NCBI GenBank assembly: GCA_024180945.1
Contig: JAKSGN010000007.1
Coordinates: 4,402,001 to 4,466,000, forward strand
Length of the DNA stretch: 64,000 nucleotides
DNA from: Macrophomina tecta
Taxonomy: Eukaryota > Ascomycota > Dothideomycetes > Botryosphaeriales > Botryosphaeriaceae
Reading direction: 5' to 3'
The notes beneath the pieces were generated by a model, which was not told the DNA's origin, did no database searches, and saw only the letters and a list, made by a program, of their open reading frames with translations. The position numbers were made by a program, and so were the translations under genes. Shown in pieces: positions 22,798 to 33,740 of the stretch (position 1 is the stretch's first letter; every line of letters starts with the position of its first letter).

Positions 22798-23409
22798 ATG
22801 CGTAGTATCATCTTGCTTCTCGCCACGGCCGGGGCTCTCCTTGCCCATGGCGCAGCCATTCCTAACCCCAATCCAAACGTTGGGAGAGCCGTCCTGGCCG
22901 CTCGCGACGATGATTGGGATGACCGTGGCCGAGGCGGCGACTGGGACGATGACTGGGACGACAGGGGAGCCCCGAACAACCCAGCTCCTCCTGCGAAATC
23001 AAATAACGGCAGAGGCAGAGACAAGAAGTACAACGTATTCCATCCAGAGTACGTCTCCGGTCCAGGAGCTCGAACATTTCCCCCTTACTGACCAGCACAC
23101 AGCTTCTTCGACGACGTCGATGATGACGGAGATTGGGATGATGATGGCTATAGAGCCTACATCAAGCTGGGTAAGCCGAACCAGAACGTGCCCCCGGCTC
23201 CTGCTCCCCCGGCCCCTGCTGCCGCCCCGCCTGCTCCTGCTGCTCCGGCTCCGGCGGCTCCCGCTCCAGCTCCGCAGCGTAACTGGCGAGATGACGACGA
23301 TGATGATGACGATGATTGGCGTGGTCATCCTCAGGGAACGAAGCACTGGGACGGTGATGACGATGATGATGATGGCTGGGATGATAAGCGCCGCCGAGGC
23401 CTGGTCTAG
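22798..23409 (+). CDS. Small secreted acidic Asp/Trp-rich and Pro/Ala-rich protein
   Basis: Exons 22798-23048 and 23103-23409 give about 185 residues. The N-terminus MRSIILLLATAGALLAHGAA is a good signal peptide with likely cleavage near residue 20. The mature chain has Asp/Trp/Arg-rich patches (DDDWDDRGRGGDWDDDWDD). A Pro/Ala linker of about 30 residues follows (PAPPAPAAAPPAPAAPAPAA), then runs of eight or nine Asp. No cysteine pairs or known domain are seen. Intron 23049-23102 (GTACGT...CACACAG) joins FHPE to a DFFDDVDDD block in the same style, which supports the model. The TAG at 23407 is followed in the same frame by 22 more codons, again rich in Asp and Lys, ending in TGA at 23476-23478. 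The true stop may therefore have been further on. Role is unknown; metal binding, wall association or host interaction are guesses. Confidence 0.75.
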
Positions 23410-23957
23410 AGGGGCGATGACAACGATGATAAGAAGTTTGACAAAGATGGCGATGACGACGATAAGGAAGACGATTGAACGAGCTGTGGTGCTTGGGATC
23501 AGGTTTTGGAAATAGTCCGCGGTAATTTGGCCAACTAGATTCATTCTCTGTGGGGATTGGCGTTGTTTTGGATTCTCTCTCACTTGTGCATATCGCAGTC
23601 ATTACCATTGTATTAGCCTCACAATTTGAATCGATCAATCAATAGCTCAATTAATCTCGGATTGCAGAGCCGGTCAGTTCCTATTGATGCACGTTTGCGT
23701 AGATAACATACCATTTGGTCGCTGAGATACAAAAACACGTCCAACTTGTTGGTGTAAATCCCGCGCATCATTGTTGAGGCTGCGCGCATGAGCCGATTCC
23801 AAATAGATCCGAACATCTCCACCACTTTCTTCGGACTCGGAAATGATTAACGATATATGCCGAACCCTGTTTGCTAAATATAAAGGTGAATTTGCTAAGA
23901 CACGTGTGATAGGCAAGATGTACTAGCTGAAAGAGACCCTTCATGCTCCCTATCCCA
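23410..23957. other. Intergenic, including in-frame acidic extension of the secreted protein
   Basis: The first 69 bases continue the reading frame of the secreted protein after its TAG (RGDDNDDKKFDKDGDDDD and so on). The rest is AT-richer sequence with no gene, lying between the convergent secreted-protein gene and the epoxide hydrolase pseudogene. Confidence 0.5.
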
Positions 23958-25335
23958 TTACAGGGAGAAGAACTCCCGCACATCTGCCACCCACTGGTCA
24001 GGCTGATTAAAAGCGGGCCAGTGGCCACCAGTCTCATAGTTCTTGAAATATACCACGTTTGCAACTCGTTCCGCCCCAGATCTAGGCTGGCTAAACGTTA
24101 GTAAGCTGCGATAATTATAAATTTAGACGACCTACCAACAGAGAAAACTTAGCAAGGTCTGGGAATGGGCCATCAAGATAACCCCATGCCGTGACCCCAG
24201 TAGCCACGTCAGATTTTTTCTCACTTGGGAGGCCAGACTGATGGCCCGGTATTCCAGTGAAGTCAGCCCCGCATATCACAATTCAGGCCACTAACCTCGC
24301 ATATGAGCGAATAAGTCCGGATACTACCATACGGATCTTGAATCCACATCAACATCGCGTTCGTGAATGATCTCCTCGTGGGTAAAGGCATAGCCGTCAC
24401 TGTTGCCATGCTTGAGATCCCACAGCCAAGCAACCATGCCGACGCGGCTATCTACCAAAATAGCTGCAAGAAGCCCAGGCTTTTGGTTCTGCACCGTGGC
24501 ATAAGCGAAATACCTCTTGGCGAAATTCTTTCAACGCCGCCAAGTATTCATTCTCTTCCTCGGTTGTCTCATTGTTCGCCTGCCGCGCGGAATCAGATGG
24601 CGTGGGCATTGCGAAGAAGAAATCGGTGAAATGGCCGATAATATTTTGGCTTAAGTGTTCGACCATAGACATAGCAATTGCCCAGCCGATATCAGTGCTG
24701 ACGATGCCGTACTCGCTGTAGCCCAGCTGTTGCATAAGGGCGTCAAAAACCACACCTACTTCCTTAGCGCCTAGACCTGGCTGAGTCGGTGCCGGGCTAA
24801 ATCCGAAACCTGGCAAAACAACCGCGACAACATGGTACGATTTCTCGCCATTTTGCGCCAGCTTCTTAATGGCCGAGGACCATTCATGGTGCGTAGACGA
24901 CCAACCGTGGACGAGAAGCAGAGGGACCGCTCCTTCATTCTTAGATTCCTTGTGGACAAAGTGGAGCGGAATGGGCGCTGAGTACGTGCCATTCCCGGGC
25001 ACTGTAGTTGCGTAGTGATCAAATTCCTCGTTAATTGTCTCCTCAGCCTGCCTCCAATTGTATTAATTGGCCCAATAGTTTGCATGTTCTTTCAGCACAC
25101 CGTTAGGAGGGCCTTCCACGGTCCAGTTCGGAAAGAAGCTGCGAGATGGGCTATAGTCGCGGACTTTGCGAAGGGTGAGGTCAAAGAAATCATCGTTGAC
25201 CCTTATCTCAAACCGTTGAGGGGACTCGGTTTCCGCAAAGTGGAAGTTAAGCCCCGTATGATGGGTTTGGCCATCTCCTTCTGTAGCAAAACGGAAGGCT
25301 GCAAAGAAGTAGCTAGTGGTGGGCTCGTATACCAT
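23958..25335 (-). pseudogene. Epoxide hydrolase (EHN + alpha/beta hydrolase) pseudogene
   Basis: The minus strand encodes a recognisable fungal epoxide hydrolase. The N-terminal EHN part contains RFEIRVNDDFFDLTLRKV, NYWAN and NWRQAEETINEEFD. It is followed by IPLHFVHKES, LLLVHGWSSTHHEW (oxyanion HGW), VVLPGFGFSPAP, STDIGWAIAMSMVEHL (nucleophile Asp), WIQDPYGSIRTY, GVTAWGYLDGPFPDLAKF and GGHWPAF (catalytic His). The reading frame is broken three times. There is an in-frame TAA at 25063-25065 between the EHN blocks, a one-base frame shift near 24,505-24,520, and a second near 24,361-24,370. Two introns still have usable splice and branch signals: 24238-24295 (branch CTGAC) and 24087-24135 (branch TACTAAC). 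The catalytic residues persist, so decay is recent. Sequencing error could explain a frame shift but hardly all three lesions. Confidence 0.85.
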
Positions 25336-27600
25336 TGACCATGATGAAACAAATGATGATCTAGTGCCTCAAGTTTTGATAACGATTCGATGATTGCTTG
25401 TCGTCGAGATATGGTAGGAGAACGATGATGGTGATGACGCAACACACGCTCAAGAGTCAGCCTGACATTTCCCAGAACCACCACCTCTTAACCTATTATT
25501 TCCTGTGAGACCCTCTGCAGCAGGGAGCTGGTCGTCCGTGTGCAAGGAGGCTCGCCTGATTGCCTTTTGCTGCCCACGTTTTCATGGTTGAGACTAAGTG
25601 CCGATGGACTGAAGAGGCTGGAGCCGGCTCTGGAGGAGGCCCGTGAGCCGTGCAATGTGCTGGAACGGCCGGATCTGGATTTTTAGACTAGTAGGGGATG
25701 GAAAGACTCTCAGGCCAAAGTCACATTGGTTGCAGTCCGGGCTGGGCCGGTTTGATATGGAAAATTGCCGGCTCATGATGCTAGCGGTGGGCTGCCTGAG
25801 GAGCTAGCACAAAGACCAGGGGTAGCGGCATGGCTGTCCTCGAACCAGAACATGGCAGCGAGATTTAAGAGCTAGACCTCAGCGTTGCACAGGAGGGGCC
25901 CTACCTACGCGTCGGGTAAGCTTCCACCTGCATGGTGAAGTGGCGATCCGGCTGAGCACCACGGAGTTGACTGCAGGGCACAACGGTCCCTATTATGCAG
26001 TCTACGAAAAGACTGGATAGCTGTGACAATAGTGGCTACAAAGAAGCACTGGCTGATTAATGCCGTAATCTGGATCCCTGAGGACGAGCTGCATTGCGCG
26101 GCCAGGAAATCATGGTCCCACGATCTAGCCAACATCTCTGTTGATAGCGACAGCCAGCTTGTACACACCACAGAAGCTGGAAATCAGCTTGCTGAGAGTA
26201 ACTCAGAGTGGAGACAAATGAGCAGATCAACTAATGCACCAAGAATATAGATATTGTAGGAGCTGTCTTGGAGCGTTGCCACCGCTTTCTCTTATCGGCC
26301 AGCCAGACTTTCAGCCTTGCGTTGACAGCAGCTTAGCTCTGTAAGGCAACGCATCCAGTACTTGCGGCAGGTCTGATTCCGCATACATAGGTCATCCATC
26401 AGTACTACCGGGTAACGGTCGGAGTCTCTCAGGTGAGTTGCAGATTTTGGGCCAGAAATAGAGTGCCGCTTTGTGTCGCCAGGGGAGCCAAGAGCGGCGG
26501 AACGTGCTGATCAAGGGAATCAATAAGGCTTGCATAGCGGCTAGCGCGTGACTGCCCTCATTATTTCCGACGTCCGCTGTTTGCTCGACTACTTCCACCT
26601 GAGTGTTCCAGGCTCAGCTTGGTGGTGGAAGCTCCTCCACCGCCGCGTATGTGGTTAAGTTTGAGTACGAAACTTCCGGTAAATCTTCACAAGAAATGAT
26701 CCCTTCAATCAAACCTCGCAATATATGATTGTATTGTACAGGTGTTGGATGGTTTGGAATTGTGCTTTTGGTGAAGAAGCATCAACAACACACATCTTTT
26801 TATGACATGACTGTGATGCTAAAAAATCGGAGAAGGGTGTATCGGATAGATTGCAAAGGCGGAGTGCCGTAGTAATCATGGTCCGACCACTTCCGGAGGG
26901 TCGAAATCTTTGCGATTATGTGTCCCGCTATCACGGTAACTGATTGAAGTGGACAAGTCATACACAGCGCAAGAAGAGAGCTGCCAGCCAGTTAAAGGCG
27001 TGATTGAGGCCGGGTCGCATAGCAGGCTGATATTACGGCTTCGAAGCACATTTTATAGTGTCAATGCTCTGCTCGCGTCTGCATCACTGCCTCAAGTCCC
27101 CTTTCGACAGCGGGATTTCCTTTGCAGAGCCTCGCAGCCGGGCATGAACATGGGCGGCGGGTGAATGGCTAAATGGGATAGCACTGGAGTTTGAGCAGAA
27201 AAGGGTTGCTCAAGGTATAATAAGGCTTCCAAAGCTCGTCCGACTTTTCCCATTGTTGCCGGTTTTGGGCCTTGATTCCAGTGCTCGACAACTGGACACT
27301 TCGCACCCTGCTCCCAGGTAGCCCGAGCAGGCTCTACCCCGTCCGCAGCAATCCGAGGAGCAAGATAACCGGAAGCGGCCGGAGGCGACGATGATGTTGA
27401 GTCGAGCAAAGGCGGCAGGCGAGTCGGATTGCGGTGGGATCTGCGTCACACTGACTCCGATGCGCGGGCTGGAAATGACTCCGATCAGCAAAGACCACCA
27501 CCACCGACCACGAATAATGATGGCAGGCGCCCTTCGAAGCAGCGGTGACGCAGCTTCTCCCGTCGCAGGTTTGTCATGAGCCCCGAGCCCCCGACTGGCG
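25336..27600. other. Gene-free segment, left edge of the desert
   Basis: No gene, RNA gene or mobile element recognised. Composition is mixed, with AT-richer patches around 26.6-26.9 kb. A few minus-strand fragments (for example 26392-26598) are open for under 70 codons and match no family I know. Confidence 0.5.
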
Positions 27601-30600
27601 CGTGACGGCCTTCACGGTATCGCGCGTGGCGACGCGTCTCAGCACGGTGGGTCCGCGCAAAACACGCTCAGGGACACACTGACGATATCCCAGATGTCCG
27701 GAGGAGTCCACGTGCTCACCAGCCACAGCAGGCAGCATTGCGCGCGCGAGAGAGGCGCTGAATCCTCGTTAAATCTCGTGTCTTCAAACGGCAAATCCAC
27801 AACAAAGGGCTGCAAGGGGAAAGTCCCCAACACAGCAGCGCCGCATGCACAAAAATAAAAAGAGTTATGCAGCCTCCAATGTGATCGACGGACAGCCTCA
27901 CGCGCCTCAAGGCCTCCACACAATCACAGCGACACGCGCGCTGCCCGCTCTCTTTTCTCCCCCCATGTGCCATCGCGAAACTCACCGCAGGGCCACCCGG
28001 CGACGCGTCCGCCATCGATCGCTCCCCCGGCCGGCTGCAGGTGACGGAGAATGAAGTCATACCGCCCTCCCATTGACCACCACACCGCAAAGCACGAGGC
28101 GCGCCATGCGAAACATCGTGCGCCCGTCCACGTTTTCTGCCCTTCGTTTCCACCGCCGCGGAGCCGAGAGCGGGCGCAGAAGCAAATGAGATCTCTCCCT
28201 CCCTCTCTCTCTCTGTGCGAGGGCGTGTGTGGCACATCAGGCCGTCATCACACTGCATGCATGTGAGAGCGCGGCCGGGTTTTGGCAAGATGATGCGTCG
28301 CACATCCCATCTGCCTTGCGCGCATCGTGCATGAGATGGCGGCCCTTCCGATTTCTTTCGCCGTGAGATCTCTCTCGCGCTTGGCAGTTTGCTTGGTGTT
28401 GTTGTTGCTCTTCTTTGCCCGCCTCTTAGCGCAACAACGACCGACGCTCGCTCCGCCATCTTCCACACGGGCAGCACGAATTCTTCTGCAACCGGTGTAT
28501 ATGGCGGTGGGAACATCGCCATCTACGCGTTCATGCGCATCGCCTGTGTGAGGGGAGAGAGTCACGGCAAACTCACCCGGTCCAATCCTTCATGTGCCCC
28601 ATATGCTCGCCTTGTTGGATCGACTCAGCGTCACGATCTCTTAGCCGCCGGGGCATCAATGCTCTGCAGCAGCTGCGGGCACGGACGAAGGGCAAGGCAG
28701 CCTGGTTCTCGGGGATCTTCAAGACACGACGAAAAAGCAACGGGTCCGCGAGAATCAGGTCAAGCAAAAAAGAAAAGAAATTGCGGGATTGACATACGGG
28801 TAATGGACCCCGAAAAGACGGAAGCGCAAGCAGATTGCGATGCCCTTCAGCCCACCATGAGGATGATGAGAGAGAAAAGAGAACCGTGACAGCCCTGTCC
28901 GGCGCTTCTGCACTCGCAGCGGGGGCGCATTGTCTGTGTCACCGTCGACGTCGGTCGGCGGTGAGTGCTGCGGTGAAGTTTACCGCCGTGTTGGGATCTG
29001 CCATAATGGATCTCATTTTTCTTCCCATCATGCAACGCTCGCATGGGGCCCTGCAGCCGTCGCGCAGTCACGAGGCCTCGTGCCATGGCGATCGCTGACT
29101 CGGGACCCGCGCGCGGCGCGGCACGAGAGCCAGTCGTACAGGTGGGACGGCTGGCGCTAGAAGAGAATTCCGAAGACGCGAAGAAGAAGGCAGCAATCTG
29201 TGCAAGGCTGTCGGTCCGGCGGCGAGCTGGTGTTGCGGGGATCATCGTCATCGAGTGGTGTGCATCAAGCGGGAGCCAGCTCACGGACGCTGGCCAGCGA
29301 GGCGGCAGAAAAAAAAAGTGGAAGGACGGCATCGTCAGTCATTGTCACTGACTCTCGGGCTCACCCGGTGGGGGCCGCTCGGCGACACCGAAAATGGAGG
29401 GTGATGCGAAAAGCAGAACTCACGATGCCCGTGATAGCGTGTGCCCGCTCGGCCCCGTACTCGCTCGTCTCAATTAATCCCAACAATGATCTCCGTCCAG
29501 CATCATGTGTTACAACTCACTGCGCCAACACCGCTTTTCTCGATCCACGCCGGGCACCTGGCCGTATTCGTAGTATAGCTTTACCTTTCTGACTCGAAGA
29601 GCGCCCGTGGCACGGCCGGCGACGCGTAGCCTGCCCTCCAACACCATTCGGCAGTCTCCGCCAATACACCTCACGATGTATGAAATCATAGCTCGGCAAC
29701 AGACCATCCCCACATGTCGAATCATGCGGGCGGTAACTCGGCAACTCTTGACACAACACCAAGACAACTCGCTCGCTTGCTGACAATCATGATCGACCAA
29801 GGCGGTGACTGACCGCCTGCACGGCGGATCCATCGTGAGCGACGAGGTGGAGGACGACGACGAAAAAACTTCCCGCGAACCCACCCGACTCGGTGGAGCA
29901 CATCAAGCGCCCTACCCGTCCGTTGACTCACGTGCTCGACGCCAGACTGCGTGTCTGAAAAATGACATCCACAACGTCGGGATATTGACGGCGATCTCAA
30001 TCGTTCCCTCTTCTCGTCGAGAGCGAAAGCGAAGCGCGACAGACATCGTGCCATCTCCCACCCCGCTTACCCAAACTCCGACACGGGGCAATGTCTCAAC
30101 AGATCAGCCAAGCGCGATAAGATTTCCCCCTCTCTCCATCATCGTGAGCCTTGGCGGCTCGGACGCAGGAGCAGTGTCCACCTGGACTGCGCGTCCCCTC
30201 GTCTCGTCAGCTATTTTGCCTGCCCACCAAATCTCACCGATGGGGAGGGAAAAAGCGAGGCCAAATGTCAGCCCCAGGCTCGAGCTCTCGCCGAGCGCGC
30301 CCGCCCTCTTCTCTTTCGCCATCCCGTTAAAGGGACCGAGCGTCCTTCCATGGCCCTTCTAGAAAATTTCCGAGTTTCAGTTAGGTGTCCGTCGTGCGGC
30401 TCTTTCTCTCTTCATCGTCGCCCCAAGGAAGCACGTGCACAGGGCGCCAGGGCGCAGGGCCACACACAAGGCGCCGAGCGCACGTGCACAGGCGCGAGGG
30501 CGCTCTGCCTCTCTTCCTCTCTCTCTCTCGCCCTCTCTCTCGGAGCATATGTCGGAAAAAGGAGAAGGAGCGGGCAACGGCGGTGGCTCACGAGCCTCTC

Positions 30601-33600
30601 TGGCACCCCTCCCTTTCATCTCCCCATCCTCTCCGCGCCCACAGCTCTTCCCTTTTTTGCAACTGTGTCCCCTTCCCTCTCTCGTCTCCCCTTCCTTCTC
30701 TCGTCTCCCCTTCCTTCTCACCAAAAAAAGAACACAAACTCAGCCGCAACCGTATGCACGCTGCAGGGTCCAGCAAGAAGAGGCCGTCCCGCAGCTCTCG
30801 TACAGACGGCAAGCCACCACTCTAGCCCCCCCCCCCCAAACAGACGGCCCACATCGCCCCTCAGCACCAACGCACACATACACAACGTTGCCTTTCTGCT
30901 GACAGGGCCTGTATCTAAAACCAGCGCACGGAAAGGAGGTGGCAACACGCGGTGCGCGCGCAACCGGTCCCCCAAGCCCTCCCCTGCGTCTTTTTTGTGG
31001 ATGAAAGCGTGCACGATGGTCTTTTTGACTTTTTGGCGTGAGGGAAACGCTTTGGCATCAGCTTGTCATCTCGTCCTTCTCGCTGTGAACCCCTGCGCTC
31101 ACCCCATCCCATCCCTATTTGGTTGCGGGATTATGGCGCCATCGCCAGCCCATGTGTGTCCGAGCCCCGAGGGGGGGTTGGCGACGGGGCGAGCAGGCGC
31201 TGACACACACATACACACACATACCCCTCTGGGCTGAGAGGTGTTTTGCGCGAGTTTCGTGACCCTCCGGCTGGGATGGTGGTGTTTGTGGAACGATTGG
31301 GCGTGCGTGGCTGAGGAGGGGCGGCCTTATTGCCGGGGGCCGATTCTCTTCATTCGACCCGTTGCTGCGGTTGCTGCTGTCGTCCGTTCGCTAGAGGAGA
31401 GTAGAGGTGATGAGACGGGTGGGGCCGTGGCAGGCTAAGCTGCAAGTGAGAGGTGCAGCCGACGCGGTTGGTTTGCAATGCCGCCAGGTAGGTAGCTAGT
31501 AGCTACATACCTGCGCGAGTAGGCGGGTGTGTACCGGCCGTTCTGCCTGCCTCTTGCCTGCTATGCTGCAAGTGCTGCGGGTTCCCCTTGCTGCCGGGAG
31601 GCGCCGGCGCCGCTTGCTCGCTCTAGGTCCGCCATGCGTGGCATCAGACCGCCGCATGCAGGGCGACGTTGCGTGTATGCGCGTGCATGTGCGCGTACAG
31701 TCCGGCTGGCACCGGGGCTAACGGCATCGTGGGCGCAGTGGATGTCTCTGCAGAGCCTCAATCCATTTCCAACGTCCGCGGCCGATGTCTCCGGGTAGAG
31801 AGGCAGAATGCAGCTCGGCGAGCGAGCGCAGCCTCGAAGATCATTGCCCGTCTCCACCGCCCCGAAATCGTGGCTTTGTTCGCGCTTATCAGCTCTCCAT
31901 TTCATTTGACTTCGATAGCAGAGGCCGGCGCAGTCAGGGTCTTAGGGCCGGGATTGGGTGGAGTCGGAATCGGATGAAGAAATGTTGGTGTTTTTCCAGT
32001 CGGGTCATGCCCTCTTCTTTGCTTTCCGCTCCGTGCCGTAGCTTGATCCCGCACGGCTGTGCTTTTAGTCGGCGATGGTTGGCAGTGGGGGGGGAGGGGG
32101 AGGGTTTGGATGCCCGCTTTGCCGGCTGGTTAGTGTGTTGCTTGTGAGCAGACTAACGACACCGCCAGACGTGTGCGCGTGACTGGCTCTCTCACGATCG
32201 ATGATAGCGATTGGCGAGGCTGCTACGCGACGCGGCCTGGCGCGCGCGGTTAAACCCAAGAACAACGTGCTCATCATCGTGGGAAGCGGTGTGAGCAGCT
32301 CACAGACTGGCATGAACGGCAGCGGGCGGCCGAGGATAGGCAACGGTCGTCGTTGAAAAAAGCCGTGAAGCTAGTGCTAGCGGGCGCGGGCAGGTGCAAC
32401 GGCTGCTATACACGTGCAGAGAGAGCGCGCAGCTGACTGGCTGCCAGAGGCGGCCAGCGTCGCGACTGCCCAAGTGTATGATGGGTGAATGATGCCCGGG
32501 GAGCTTGGCCTGGTGTTGCAGGCGCTATTGGGACCTCCCGGCCGCCCGAACCGACCGCGAACAGCACCAGCCGCGATGCCCGCCGCCGAGAATAAGATCA
32601 CAGACCGCGAGGCTGTGTTTGCTAGCACTGGAGATTGCCCCGCGCAGGGACTGGCGGTTGGATCGTCCAGCATCCGACATTATTGAGAGGTGGGAGTTGC
32701 CATTGTCCATGTGCCCAAGCCCATGCCGGCCCATCCTTTTTGCGGAGAGCGCTCCGCGTCGGTGGTAGCCGGCCCCCAAACAAGAGCGCCGCTCGCTGCC
32801 CGCATGAAATTGCGAAGAGGGGCTCCTCCAGCAAGCCCCCTCGCCTGCAAGAAGAGAGGGAATAATCGCGCCCCCCAATTCCTCGCGCATACCGCGCATG
32901 CGCACGCGCAAGGGCGACGTGTGGGTGCCGACGGAGTAATATCCGCAGGAAAAAAGAAAACATTGCGTCCATGATGGGGGCGCGCGATAAGGCTGATGTG
33001 CAAGGCCGCAAGGCCGCTCTCTGATGTTGATGATGCAAGCCCCCCGCACATGGCTGCCTATATCCAAGCTTGGCTTGCTTGTACCCGCGAACAAAAATAG
33101 ACCTGCGCCGCGGGCACGCAAACCGCCCCCATGCGCAAGCCCTTAATTGGCGTAATAACGGGCAAGACCAGTTCATGCGCAGAGGGGAGGAGGAGTCATC
33201 CGCATTCCTTCGGCCTCACCGTGCAATCAATACGACACTGCACAAAGCAAGCGAGGCAATGCAACGCATGCAAGGCCGATCATCAATAAGGCGGAGCGAG
33301 TGAGGCAATATTGTGGAGGTGCGGCATGCTTTTCCGCCAAACCAAGCTTCCTGCCATACACAACACCTGCGGCCCGCTCCTGGCGGCCTTGCCGCTTTCT
33401 CTCACGACCCCAATGCTCGCGCCCGCCTCCACATGCCTCAGCCGCGTCACGTTCACCTTTTTGCTGGGATGCGGGTTTTCGGTGGAGAGCGTATCAATCC
33501 ACAACCGTGCATGTTACAAGACGGGCTCGCTTAACGTTGCAACAGCAGAACCACATGCCCGGAGAGGACACCTCCACTTGAAAGTGGGTGCTTCACCATT

Positions 33601-33740
33601 CTGCCCAATTATGCTGGCAGGACTGCTTGAACTCCTCGGAGACATGATATTCCCCACAGCAATGTTGAGCCTGACGAACGTGCCCTCGCCCAAGAACACT
33701 TTACTACACTCAGGTCACTATTCACAACCCGCGTCCAATG
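27601..33740. other. Gene-free GC-rich segment
   Basis: About 6.1 kb with many overlapping open frames in all six frames, the longest 295 codons (30350-31237). Translations are Arg/Ser/Pro/Ala-rich and motif-free. At high GC the stop codons are rare, so these are expected by chance. Pyrimidine-rich tracts (28,190-28,220, 30,500-30,545 and 30,600-30,725) and one minisatellite are present. Confidence 0.5.
30669..30720 (+). repeat. 19-bp pyrimidine minisatellite, about 2.7 copies
   Basis: The unit CCCCTTCCTTCTCTCGTCT occurs at 30669-30687 (one mismatch), 30688-30706 and, truncated, 30707-30720. It is followed by CACC and poly-A. Confidence 0.85.

Noticed and set aside
30350..31237. 295-codon plus-strand frame in the desert
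   Set aside because: Low-complexity Ser/Pro/Arg translation running through pyrimidine tracts; several overlapping long frames exist at the same place.
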